Notes under the pieces: generated by a model | The model's database searches: none | The model's input: the letters and a program-made list of their open reading frames with translations, nothing else | Told to the model about the DNA's origin: nothing | DNA from: Cystobacter fuscus DSM 2262 | Lineage (GTDB): Bacteria > Myxococcota > Myxococcia > Myxococcales > Myxococcaceae | NCBI RefSeq assembly: GCF_000335475.2 | Contig: NZ_ANAH02000011.1 | Coordinates: 1 to 64,000, forward strand | Length of the DNA stretch: 64,000 nt | Reading direction: 5' to 3' | Program-made: the position numbers and the translations under genes | Part shown: piece by piece, positions 34,501 to 42,130 of the stretch | Layout of the letters: every line of letters starts with the position of its first letter | Numbering within the stretch: the first letter of the stretch is position 1

Positions 34501-35376
34501 CGGGGCAAGGATCCCGAGGCGAACGCGGCCCTCTCGCGGGTGATCCGTCCCTTCCTGCTGCGGCGCACCAAGAGCGAGGTGGCGCGGGAGCTGCCGTCGC
34601 GCACGGAGATCCAGCTGCCCGTGGCGCTCTCCGAGGAGGAATGGACGCTGTACGAGGACGCCCGGCTCGCGGCGGTGGCGGAGGTGAGCACGCAGGGCAA
34701 GGGCATTCGCGACGAGCAGCAGCGCTTCCAGGTGCTCGCGGCGCTCACGCGGCTGCGGCTGCTCGCCTCGCATCCGCGGCTCTACGACGGGCAGTCGAGT
34801 GTCTCCTCCTCCAAGATGCGGCGGCTGCTCGAGCTGCTGGAGGAGCTGCGCAGCGAGGGCCACCGGGCGCTGGTGTTCAGCCAGTTCACCTCGCACCTGG
34901 AGCTCGTCCGCGAGGAATTGGAGCGCGCGGGGTTCACCTACCAGTACCTGGATGGGTCGACCCCCGCGGCGGCGCGGGCGAAGCGGATCCAGGCGTTCCA
35001 GGACGGGGAGGGCGAGCTGTTCCTGATCTCCCTCAAGGCGGGCGGCACGGGCATCAACCTCACCGCCGCCGACTACGTCATCCACCTGGAGCCCTGGTGG
35101 AACCCGGCGGTCGAGGATCAGGCGACGGATCGCGCCCACCGCATCGGGCAGACGCGGCCGGTGACGGTGTACCGGCTGGTCGCCCGCGGCACCATCGAGG
35201 AGCAGATCCTCTCGCTCCACTCGGACAAGCGGGCGCTCGTGGCGGGGGTGCTCGAGGGCACGAACGTCGCGGCCCGGTTGACCACGAAGGATCTCCTCGC
35301 GCTGCTGGAGGGGAGCGACGCTCCTCGTGACCGGGACGACGACGAGGAAGAGCCGCCCGCCCGGACGATGCACTGA
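31528..35376 (+). CDS. SNF2-family ATPase with two SWIM zinc fingers
   Basis: 1282 residues. The first SWIM finger is at about 67-85 (CACPVRDAVCEHA) and a second at about 284-299 (CTCAARQRGCAHA). A long middle region follows, then a SWI2/SNF2 helicase-like ATPase: motif I DDMGLGKT (about 830), II DEAQ (about 924), III LSGTPLENHLGELW, and a C-terminal lobe with LKAGGTGINLTAADYV and DRAHRIGQTRPV. Such proteins translocate on double-stranded DNA and remodel bound proteins. No methylase, nuclease or other defence gene is adjacent, so a role in transcription or repair is as likely as phage defence. Confidence 0.92.
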   Translation: MSLSTLLTADSLRAASGSAFLSGEASWREGRVLSCALENDALEGLVRGRETYRVRLTASGGALVSRCACPVRDAVCEHAIALGLSFLSQGPVPAEPPEGPFATRADLERWADAHHVRHALAVSVSVLVAELPLNEARRNGLQHALNGLALRDVGSREGAQRYVGARGAGLETAITEAAWAYLRQEADSVRQALSEESARGGSHADAVLAPLWTRLLEVRRSLRALAFPRSRERRASATWGFDAATCALTWKERDRVVRSGPDYGTIGVSTRLSFPGGGEGRVECTCAARQRGCAHALALVDTVLDVLAEPARAPEARRIAEELLRPGWARALKDLELLETEAARPRAGVEVWWCIEHELGALTVSPLVKKQTRKGTWSTGARMTAARLIEEHRELLSEVDLRVAEHLASWAPASRAAGTYPSRAFLALVGHPRVALELRPDEPLELKRVRLGFTALSAADHIRLEPSLEGERLNPKMLGTLLRAFTPGEPLFLAEAERGRFLLIDVNEEARQLWNVLEKHGDQFPPESHEQLLERLSRLETRLPLVVPPSLKGREYPTDMVPVVRLRLLPDVSLEMELLVRPGPGAPLYPPGVGPRDVLLSRHGERGYVRRHLMSEEERARAALVSLPLEDAEEGPPFRFRLGDTESALRLVAALQRPPEGLEVEWLDERPVITSSTGPEALKVQVERKKDWFGLSGNLKVEAGRIELAVLLDAARRQKRFVRVDANRWVELSDTLRHRLQAVADHAFLGKNRVELSPGAVPAISALFDAGAEVEAAPAWRLLTERLAASLSLKPKPPASLGTTLRDYQVEGHAWLSRVAAWGAGACLADDMGLGKTVQALAMLLDRSRLGPALVLAPTSVAFNWVQELQRFAPGLRPVLYAEQADRVKCLAKLKKNDVLIVSYGLLVRDAASLGAVQFATLVVDEAQALKNPSTRRARAARQLNAGFRIALSGTPLENHLGELWSLFAIVFPGLLGSWEQFRERFAGPIERGKDPEANAALSRVIRPFLLRRTKSEVARELPSRTEIQLPVALSEEEWTLYEDARLAAVAEVSTQGKGIRDEQQRFQVLAALTRLRLLASHPRLYDGQSSVSSSKMRRLLELLEELRSEGHRALVFSQFTSHLELVREELERAGFTYQYLDGSTPAAARAKRIQAFQDGEGELFLISLKAGGTGINLTAADYVIHLEPWWNPAVEDQATDRAHRIGQTRPVTVYRLVARGTIEEQILSLHSDKRALVAGVLEGTNVAARLTTKDLLALLEGSDAPRDRDDDEEEPPARTMH

Positions 35377-35391
35377 CGCCCCCGCCGGGGT

Positions 35392-36321
35392 TCAGGGCAG
35401 GGCGGCTTCGTAGACCGGAGCCGGTGCTGCTTCGGCCGGCTTCTCGCCCGCGGCCTTGCGGCGCATGTCCTCGGTGGTCTCGCTGTTGCCATCCGGCCGC
35501 CAGCCCGGCGGAGAGATGATGTAGCCCCACACCTCACGCGGGCTCCGGGCGCTCATCACATCGCGGAAGAACGGGCCGAACTGGTGGAAGACGATCTTCA
35601 AGGGGTTGTTCGTCGTCAGCGGGTGCACCAGGCCGTAGCGGCAGGGCAGGTCGTCGCGCTCGGGGATGTACGTGCCGAAGAGGCGATCGAAGAGCATGAG
35701 CACGCCCCCGTAGTTGGCATCCAGGTAGTCGAGGTTGGCCGCGTGGTGGACGCGATGAGCCGACGGGGTGTTGAAGATGCCCTCGAGGAAGCCCAGCTTG
35801 GGCGCCCAGTCCGCGTGGATCCAGAACTGGTAGCTCAGGTTCAGCGCGTAGCCGGCGAGGATGGTCTCGGGGGTGAAGCCGAGGAGGGCCAGCGGCGAGA
35901 AGATGGCGTAGGCGCCGGTGATCTGCGACGTCCACGCGAGCCGGCCCGCGGCCACGAGGTTGATCTCGTTGGTCGAGTGGTGCACCGCGTGCGACAGCCA
36001 GAACCACCGCACGCGATGCCCCAGCCGGTGGTACCAGTAGTAGAGGAACTCGATGCCGAAGAAGAGGGCCACCCAGGACGCCACGCCATGCTCCGAGGCG
36101 TTGAAGATCCGGTGCTCGTAGAGCCAGGTCGCACCGGGCAGGGTGATGGCGATGGGAATGAGCCGGGTGAAGCTCCGCCCCACGATGACCGCGAGCGTCG
36201 CCAGGGCGGAGCGCCAGCCATAATCACGTTTGAAGACAAACTTGTAGGCCAGCACTTCCAACAAGGTGGCGCCCAGGCTCAGGACGGCGAGGACGCGGGA
36301 CACAGAAGCGAGGTTGTTCAT
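35392..36321 (-). CDS. Fatty acid hydroxylase/sterol desaturase family protein
   Basis: A 309-residue polytopic membrane enzyme with a di-iron His signature: HRLGH (about 116), HAVHH (about 129), HRVHH (about 203). The neighbouring YYWYHRLGHRVRWFW and FNTPSAHRVHHAANLDYLD match sterol desaturase and alkylglycerol-monooxygenase-like proteins. It is likely to oxidise a lipid chain; myxobacteria make ether lipids and sterols, so several substrates are possible. The C-terminal 40 residues are hydrophilic and Ala-rich. It lies just downstream of the GH19 chitinase on the same strand but separated by a hairpin. Confidence 0.85.
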   Translation of the reverse strand: MNNLASVSRVLAVLSLGATLLEVLAYKFVFKRDYGWRSALATLAVIVGRSFTRLIPIAITLPGATWLYEHRIFNASEHGVASWVALFFGIEFLYYWYHRLGHRVRWFWLSHAVHHSTNEINLVAAGRLAWTSQITGAYAIFSPLALLGFTPETILAGYALNLSYQFWIHADWAPKLGFLEGIFNTPSAHRVHHAANLDYLDANYGGVLMLFDRLFGTYIPERDDLPCRYGLVHPLTTNNPLKIVFHQFGPFFRDVMSARSPREVWGYIISPPGWRPDGNSETTEDMRRKAAGEKPAEAAPAPVYEAALP

Positions 36322-36397
36322 GGGATGCCTGGGAGGGGGGCGGACAGCGGGTGTTTCATAGCACCGCCCCCCAGTCGTCTCCAGGGCCCTTGACGCA

Positions 36398-36423
36398 CCT
36401 CGTCAGGAAGTGTCCTGGCGAGG
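36398..36423 (-). terminator. Hairpin after GH19 gene
   Basis: CCTCGTCAGGA / TCCTGGCGAGG, 11-base arms with one mismatch or wobble and a 4-base loop, right after the GH19 stop (36433, minus) and before the hydroxylase gene. No T run, so a weak call. Confidence 0.35.
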
Positions 36424-36432
36424 CGAGGGGGC

Positions 36433-37644
36433 TCAGCAGCCGGTGTTGCCGCCGGGGTCCACGCCGAGCTTGCTCGCGAAGTTCAGGTAGTTGTTCACGC
36501 GGCTCTGCACCTGGCCGGGGTTGCGGCCGTAGCACTCGACGGAGCCGTTGATGCTCATGATGGTCTGGCCGAAGCCGTAGCCGTTGACGATGGAGTCATG
36601 CGCCGGCCTGGAGCCCGCGCCCGCCTGGGTCATCCAGAACCAGAAGCCGGTGCGCCAGGCGATGGTGGCATCGCGCGCGACCCGGTCGGGGTCGTTCATG
36701 AGGTCCACGCCGAGCGCGTTGCCCGCGGCGCAGTAGTTGCCGTTCCACGACAACTGGATGGGGCCACGGCCGTAGTACCACTTGCCCGGGGCGCAGCCGC
36801 AGCCCGGCGGGCCCCAGCTGGTGTCGCACATGACGCTCTTGTTGATCTCCTCGACGTACACGAGGCCACCGGTCTCGTGGGCGACGTTGGCGAGGAAGGC
36901 GGCCACCTCGCGCTTGCGTGCGGTGGTGTCACCCGTGGTGGCGAAGCCGGGGAAGGTGTTCGCCGCGGCCACCAGGGCCGAGTAGGTGTAGAAGGGGCCG
37001 CGGCCGGGGAACATCGAGTTGAACGTGGCCTCGCTCAGGATGGCGGCGATGCCCGTGCCCGTGGGAGGCGGGTTGGTGCCCCCGTCGACCTTGTCGAAGG
37101 TGTAGAGCTGGTTGGCGGCGCCGGTGTACGGGTACTGGACGTACTGCGTGCCGTTGTTCGCCGAGCCCCAATACAGATCGAGCGCCATGTCCGTGTGACG
37201 CACGTGGATGCTGAACTGGTTGTTGCCCCGGCCCACGAACTTGAACTGCTGGTTGCCGCCGCCCACGTAGCTCCACTGGTGGATCGGGGCGTTCTGCGCG
37301 TAGCTCACCTCCTTGATGTCGAGCCCCTTGTTGCTGTTGACGTTGATGATCTTGAAATAGCCATCCGACGTCGGGGAGATGTGGAACTTCTGCGCGTTTG
37401 TGAAATTGCAGTCATACTGTTGCACCGCGGCGCCATCCGCGGTGCTGGCATCCGCCACGTCGATGCACTTGTTGGTCATGGCGGACCGGATGAAGTAATC
37501 CCCCTCGGTGATGTTGGAGACGATGGCGGCGCTCTCGAGTTGTGAGAGGTTTTCGGCGGGCGCGACCTCGTCCGCCGTGCAGCCGCTCAATCCACCGAGA
37601 ACTCCCAACAGCGCCATGCCGCGATACGTGAGCTTCCGATCCAT
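36433..37644 (-). CDS. GH19 chitinase lipoprotein with ricin-type lectin domain
   Basis: 403 residues with a lipobox (VLGGLSGC). The N-terminal ricin-B-like trefoil spans about 45-185 (KCIDVADAS, NKGLDIKEV, MALDLYWGS) and the GH19 domain about 200-403, with catalytic Glu in FLANVAHETGGLVYVEE and the YYGRGPIQLSWNGNY motif; SRVNNYLNFASKLGV is the usual end. It cleaves chitin by inversion, so it complements the retaining GH18 enzyme at 26445. ATG 37644 follows an AT-rich upstream region. Confidence 0.93.
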   Translation of the reverse strand: MDRKLTYRGMALLGVLGGLSGCTADEVAPAENLSQLESAAIVSNITEGDYFIRSAMTNKCIDVADASTADGAAVQQYDCNFTNAQKFHISPTSDGYFKIINVNSNKGLDIKEVSYAQNAPIHQWSYVGGGNQQFKFVGRGNNQFSIHVRHTDMALDLYWGSANNGTQYVQYPYTGAANQLYTFDKVDGGTNPPPTGTGIAAILSEATFNSMFPGRGPFYTYSALVAAANTFPGFATTGDTTARKREVAAFLANVAHETGGLVYVEEINKSVMCDTSWGPPGCGCAPGKWYYGRGPIQLSWNGNYCAAGNALGVDLMNDPDRVARDATIAWRTGFWFWMTQAGAGSRPAHDSIVNGYGFGQTIMSINGSVECYGRNPGQVQSRVNNYLNFASKLGVDPGGNTGC

Positions 37645-37966
37645 TTCCTGCTCCTTGTCTGGGCGGGACGCACCTCGCGGACACCCGACGTGTCTGGATC
37701 CGCGTGCCTGCGTCGTGATGACAAACTAAAGCATGAGATGGAATAACCCGCCAGATTAGCGCTGAGCTGAAAACGTTGAAAATCCGTGGGAAGTAGTGGA
37801 TTGACCCGAAATCCACGCCCACGCTCTCTGTTGGATTTGGGCCCGTGTGCGTCCTGGCCGACGGGCATCTCGTGCCGGCCCATGCGCTGCCTGCTCTCAC
37901 TGCTCGTCATGTTGCTGGGTGTCGTGCCCCGCCTCGCGGCCGCCCAGAGCGGTTATCCTTCCTCTC
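37645..37966. other. Gap upstream of GH19 and amidotransferase genes
   Basis: The AT-rich part (37720-37800) presumably carries the GH19 promoter on the minus strand. GTGGATT-N7-AATCCAC (37796-37816) is an inverted repeat that contains GATTGACCCGAAA (37799-37811), also present upstream of the GH18 gene. From ATG 37879 a plus-strand frame encodes a classic signal peptide (MRCLLSLLVMLLGVVPRLAA then AQSG) that runs out of frame into the amidotransferase, probably a gene remnant. Confidence 0.5.
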
Positions 37967-38704
37967 ATGTCCGATTCCCTCTCCACTCCCAGGCCCCGCG
38001 CGATCCTCTTCCAGCACGACCTCCCGGTGAGCGCGGGGGCGCTCGAGGGGGCGCTCGTGCGGGCCGGTTTCACCCTCGAGACGCGCTTTCGCGAGGTCCG
38101 GCCGGGAGACGCCGACGCGGACCTCGTGGTCGTCCTGGGCGGCTACATGGGCGTCTACGAGGCCGACCAACACCCGTACCTTCACGAGGAGCTCGCCCTG
38201 ATGGAGGGGCGACTGGCGCGGCGCCGTCCCTGTCTGGGCATCTGCCTGGGGGCCCAGATGCTCGCGGCCGTCTCCGGCGCTCGCGTCTACCCGGACCCCA
38301 AGGGCATGGTCCTGGGCGTGGAGCCCATCCACGTCACGCCCGCGGGCCACGCGCACCCCGTCTTCTCCGGGGCTCCGGCGTCCTTTCCCGTCGTCCAGTG
38401 GCACGGCGATACGTTCGACACCGTGCGCGGCGCGGAGGCTCTCGCCGCCTCGGAGCGCCAGCCCCAGGAAGCCTTCCTCCTGTCCAACTCGGTGGGCTTC
38501 CTGTTCCACCCGGAGGTCGTGCCTCCCATGCTGGAGTCCTGGGTGCGCGCCTTGCCCGAATCCCTCTCGCGCTCGGGCCGGCGGCTCGAGGACGTGCTCA
38601 CGGAGGACCTCCCCCGGCTCGAGGCGGCACGCACCGAGATCGACGGGCTCCTGGAGCGCACGGCCCGCTTCCTCGCGCACGAGGTGAGCATCCGGACGCG
38701 CTAG
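37967..38704 (+). CDS. Class I glutamine amidotransferase-like protein
   Basis: 245 residues of the GMP-synthase-type GATase1 fold: VVLGGYMGVYEAD at the oxyanion strand, nucleophile Cys in CLGICLGAQMLA, and the His-Glu pair in FLFHPEV. Such stand-alone proteins hydrolyse gamma-glutamyl compounds or glutamine. ATG 37967 (MSDSLSTPRPRAIL) is chosen because upstream sequence belongs to a signal-peptide-like remnant in another frame. It is followed after ~117 bases by the kinase gene, with no sign of coupling. Confidence 0.85.
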   Translation: MSDSLSTPRPRAILFQHDLPVSAGALEGALVRAGFTLETRFREVRPGDADADLVVVLGGYMGVYEADQHPYLHEELALMEGRLARRRPCLGICLGAQMLAAVSGARVYPDPKGMVLGVEPIHVTPAGHAHPVFSGAPASFPVVQWHGDTFDTVRGAEALAASERQPQEAFLLSNSVGFLFHPEVVPPMLESWVRALPESLSRSGRRLEDVLTEDLPRLEAARTEIDGLLERTARFLAHEVSIRTR

Positions 38705-38821
38705 CACCCACCGTGCGGGTGGAGTGGGAACCTCCGCGAGAGACGCCCGTCTTCCGGGGGTTACTGGGTAGCCAAGACTCCGGAGGTCAGGGGATGATGG
38801 GGGGTGCACGGAGGAGGCGGA

Positions 38822-41800
38822 ATGGCTCACGGCGTCATCGACAGCATCTGCCCCGAGGAGCCCCTCGTGCGAGAAGTCGCCTCGGGACGTTTCCCGGAGG
38901 CGGAGGTCGCGCGGTTGTTCGCGCACGCGGAGAACTGTCCCGCCTGTGGCCGGCTGCTGATGCGCTCCGGCGGTTTCGAGGCGACGGGGGAGGTGCCCAC
39001 GCACGTGGTGCCGCCTCCCGCGACCCCGTCGATCCCCGCGCCCGAGGAGGTGCTCCCGCGCGGCGCGACGGTGGGCCGTTACATGGTGTTGGAGAAGCTG
39101 GGCGCTGGCGGCATGGGCGTGGTGTACGCGGCGTATGACCCGGAGCTCAACCGCCGGCTGGCCCTCAAGCTGCTGCATGCCGGGTCGGATCAGGTGGAGC
39201 GCAGCGGCGGACAGGCCCGGCTGCTGCGCGAGGCGCAGGCCCTGGCGCGGCTGTCCCATCCCAACGTCACCTCCATCTATGACGTGGGGACGTGGGAGGA
39301 GCGCGTCTTCATCGCCATGGAGCTGGTGGAGGGGCCGTCGCTGCGCGACTGGCTCAAGCAGGGGCCGAGGCCCTGGCGCGAGGTGGTGGAGGTCTTCATC
39401 GCCGCGGGCCGGGGACTGGCGGCCGCGCACGCCGCGGGCCTCGTGCACCGCGACTTCAAGCCAGACAACGTGCTGCTGGGCAAGGAGGGGCGGGTGCGCG
39501 TGCTGGACTTCGGGCTGGCCCGGCAGGTCTCCGCCTCCACTCCGGCGGAGGCAGTCTCGCCGCCGCCCGTGGACGTCCCCTGGTCCGAGCTCGGCCAGTC
39601 GCCCTTGAACACGCCCCTGACGCGCGCGGGGCTCGTCATCGGCACCCTGGCCTACATGGCGCCGGAGTCGTACGAGGGCATCTTCGACGCGCGCGCGGAC
39701 CAGTTCAGCTACTGCGTGACGCTCTACGAGTTGCTCTATGGCGAGCGGCCCCAGGGCAAGTCGCCGGGCCCTCCCTCGACCTGGCGCACGCCGGAGCCTC
39801 CCCGCGACGCGCGGGTCCCCGCCAACGTGCGGCGCATCGTCCTGCGGGGGCTCGCGCTCGAGCCCGAGCAGCGCTGGCCGTCCATGGACGCTCTGCTCGG
39901 GGCGCTCGGCGACACCCTGCCGCGCAGACAGCGCCAGTGGCTCGCGGTGGGAGGACTGCTGGCGCTCTCGCTCGGCGTCGGGCTGCCGCTGCAATTGCGG
40001 AGCACGGCCGAGCCGCCGTGCCAGGGCGGTGCCCGGCGCCTGGAGGGGTTGTGGGACGGGGCGCGCAAGGCGGCGCTCGGCCAGGCCTTCCAGGCGACCG
40101 GCAAACCCAACGCGGAGGAGTCCTGGACCCGCACCGCGCAGGTGTTGGACACCTACGCGGGCGATTGGGCGGCCATGCATGTCGAGGCGTGCGAGGCCAC
40201 GCGCGTGCGGGGGGCGCAGTCCGACGCGGTGCTCTCGCTGCGCATGGCCTGTCTGGAGCGGCGGTTGCAGTCGCTGCGCGCCCTCACCGACGTCTATGCC
40301 CATCCGGACGCCGCGCTGGTGGACCAGGCGGCCAAGGCGGCCAGCGCCCTGCCCCTCATCGCGGGGTGCGCGAACGTGGAGGCGCTCCAGGCGCCCGTGC
40401 TCCCGCCGGAGGACGCGGCCACACGCCAGACGGTCGAGCGGCTCGAGGTGCGTCTGGCCGAGGCCCGGGCCCTCTTCGACAGTGGCCAGTTCAAGCCGGC
40501 CCTGGAGCGCACCCGGACGCTCGCCGATGACGCCCTGGCCCTGCGCTACCGCCCCCTGCAGGCCGAGGTGCTCGAGCTGCGCGGCGCCCTGGAGGAGAAG
40601 GCCGGGGACGTGGTGGCCTCGGAGTCCTCGCTCCGGCAGGCGGTGTGGGCCGCGGAGGCGGGCCGCCACGATGAGGTGATCGCCTCGGCTTCGGCCCGGT
40701 TGGTGCGCTCGGCGATGCTCCAGGCGCACTTCGATCAGGGCCGCGAGTGGGCCGAGCACTCTCGCGCCGTGCTGGAGCGCATGGGCGGGGACGCGCGCAT
40801 CGAGGCCTTCGTCACCAACGCGCTGGGCGCCATCCTCATGCGCGAGGACAAGACGGCCGACGCGCTGGAGAACTTCCGCCAGGTGGTGGCGCTGCGCCAG
40901 AAGGTCTACTCCACCGAGCATCCGGAGGTGGCGGCGGCCTACAACAACCTCGGGGCGGCGTTCACCAAGGCCGGACGGTTTCCCGAGGCGCGCGAGGCGC
41001 TGTCGCACGCGCAGCAGCTCTACTCGAAGACGCTGGGGCCGCATCACCTGGAGACGGGCAATGCGTTGCACAACCTGGGCATCCTCGCGCAGAAGACCGC
41101 CGATGAAGAGGCGGCCGTGGGCTATTTCCAAGGAGCCCTGGAGGCACGCGAGGTGGGCTCTCAGCGCGAGACGCTCGACGTGGCCATGACCCATGCCACC
41201 CTGGGCGCGAGCTACTGCCACCTGCGCGACCACGCGCGGTGCCTGTCCGCCAACGAGCGCGCCCTGGACATCCGCCGCAAGATCCTCGGTCCCGAGCACA
41301 CGGATGTGGCCACCAGCCTGGTGGATGTCGCGGGAGCCCTCCATGCCCTGGGCCGCCTGGACGAGGCATTGGAGTACTACCAGCGGGCACTGCGGATCGC
41401 GGAGGCGGCCGAGGAGCCGGTGCCCTACCAGCTCATCAATCCCCTGAGCGGCATCGGCGAGGTGTTGCTCACGCAGGGCAAGCGCGCGGAGTCGCTGTCC
41501 TACCTCCAGCGGGCGCTGGCGCTGGCGGAGAAGAACGAGGCCGATGAGATCTGGGCGCTCTCCACCGTGGTGGAGGATCTGGGCGACTGGTACCTGAAGG
41601 GGGGCCAGCACCGCCAGGCGTTGCAGTACTACCAGCGGGCGCTGGCCCTGGATGAGAAGCGGCTGTCCGCGCGCCACCCAGCACTCTTCGGACCGCTGAT
41701 GGGCGTGGCGGAGTGTCAGCTCGCGCTCCACGCGCCCGCCGCGGCCCGCGCCGCGCTGGAGCGGGCCCTGACGCTCGAGCCGCTCTCCCGCGTCTCCGCC

Positions 41801-41971
41801 AGCTCCCTGGCCCATGCCCGTTTCCTGCTGGCCCGGGCCCTCTGGGAGGGCGGTGACGCGGCCCAGGCCCGCCAATGGGCCCTGCAAGCCCAGAAGGCGC
41901 TCCTCCAGGAGCACAAGGACTCCGAGGCCTCCCAGGTGACGGCCTGGCTGAACGCACACGCCGAGCGCTGA
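38822..41971 (+). CDS. Ser/Thr protein kinase with C-terminal TPRs
   Basis: 1049 residues from ATG 38822, which has CGGAGGAGGCGG upstream. An N-terminal zinc-finger-like CPACG motif (39-43) resembles anti-sigma zf-HC2 regions of myxobacterial kinases. The Hanks-type kinase spans about 85-360: GAGGMGVVY loop, catalytic Lys in LALKLLHA, HRDFKPDN loop (about 207) and DFGLAR. A TM helix lies at about 372-390 (WLAVGGLLALSLGVGLPL). The extracytoplasmic part holds about 12 TPR-like repeats (AYNNLGAAFTKAGRFPEA, ALEYYQRALRIAEAAEEP). A membrane sensor-kinase role is inferred; the ligand is unknown. Confidence 0.93.
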   Translation: MAHGVIDSICPEEPLVREVASGRFPEAEVARLFAHAENCPACGRLLMRSGGFEATGEVPTHVVPPPATPSIPAPEEVLPRGATVGRYMVLEKLGAGGMGVVYAAYDPELNRRLALKLLHAGSDQVERSGGQARLLREAQALARLSHPNVTSIYDVGTWEERVFIAMELVEGPSLRDWLKQGPRPWREVVEVFIAAGRGLAAAHAAGLVHRDFKPDNVLLGKEGRVRVLDFGLARQVSASTPAEAVSPPPVDVPWSELGQSPLNTPLTRAGLVIGTLAYMAPESYEGIFDARADQFSYCVTLYELLYGERPQGKSPGPPSTWRTPEPPRDARVPANVRRIVLRGLALEPEQRWPSMDALLGALGDTLPRRQRQWLAVGGLLALSLGVGLPLQLRSTAEPPCQGGARRLEGLWDGARKAALGQAFQATGKPNAEESWTRTAQVLDTYAGDWAAMHVEACEATRVRGAQSDAVLSLRMACLERRLQSLRALTDVYAHPDAALVDQAAKAASALPLIAGCANVEALQAPVLPPEDAATRQTVERLEVRLAEARALFDSGQFKPALERTRTLADDALALRYRPLQAEVLELRGALEEKAGDVVASESSLRQAVWAAEAGRHDEVIASASARLVRSAMLQAHFDQGREWAEHSRAVLERMGGDARIEAFVTNALGAILMREDKTADALENFRQVVALRQKVYSTEHPEVAAAYNNLGAAFTKAGRFPEAREALSHAQQLYSKTLGPHHLETGNALHNLGILAQKTADEEAAVGYFQGALEAREVGSQRETLDVAMTHATLGASYCHLRDHARCLSANERALDIRRKILGPEHTDVATSLVDVAGALHALGRLDEALEYYQRALRIAEAAEEPVPYQLINPLSGIGEVLLTQGKRAESLSYLQRALALAEKNEADEIWALSTVVEDLGDWYLKGGQHRQALQYYQRALALDEKRLSARHPALFGPLMGVAECQLALHAPAAARAALERALTLEPLSRVSASSLAHARFLLARALWEGGDAAQARQWALQAQKALLQEHKDSEASQVTAWLNAHAER

Positions 41972-42130
41972 GCCGGGCATGGATGGCGCTCAAACCAGAC
42001 ACCGCCCTTCTCTCCACGGATGAGAAAAAGAGCGCTTCATTCCCTCTGATTTCTTAGGAGCAGGAAAAGACAGACTCCTGCTGAAATCCAGACGATCGCG
42101 CCGTATCATGGACGACGGAGGAGCTGCCCC

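Noticed and set aside
31357-35373. 1338-residue minus-strand open frame over the SNF2 gene
   Set aside because: Antisense shadow of a gene with clear helicase motifs.
37907-41980. 1357-residue minus-strand open frame over the kinase
   Set aside because: Antisense shadow; no domain, and biased toward Arg, Gly, His and Leu.
42059-42082. AGCAGGA / TCCTGCT inverted repeat before the 683-residue gene
   Set aside because: Short arms, ten-base loop and no T tract; not enough to call a terminator or operator.
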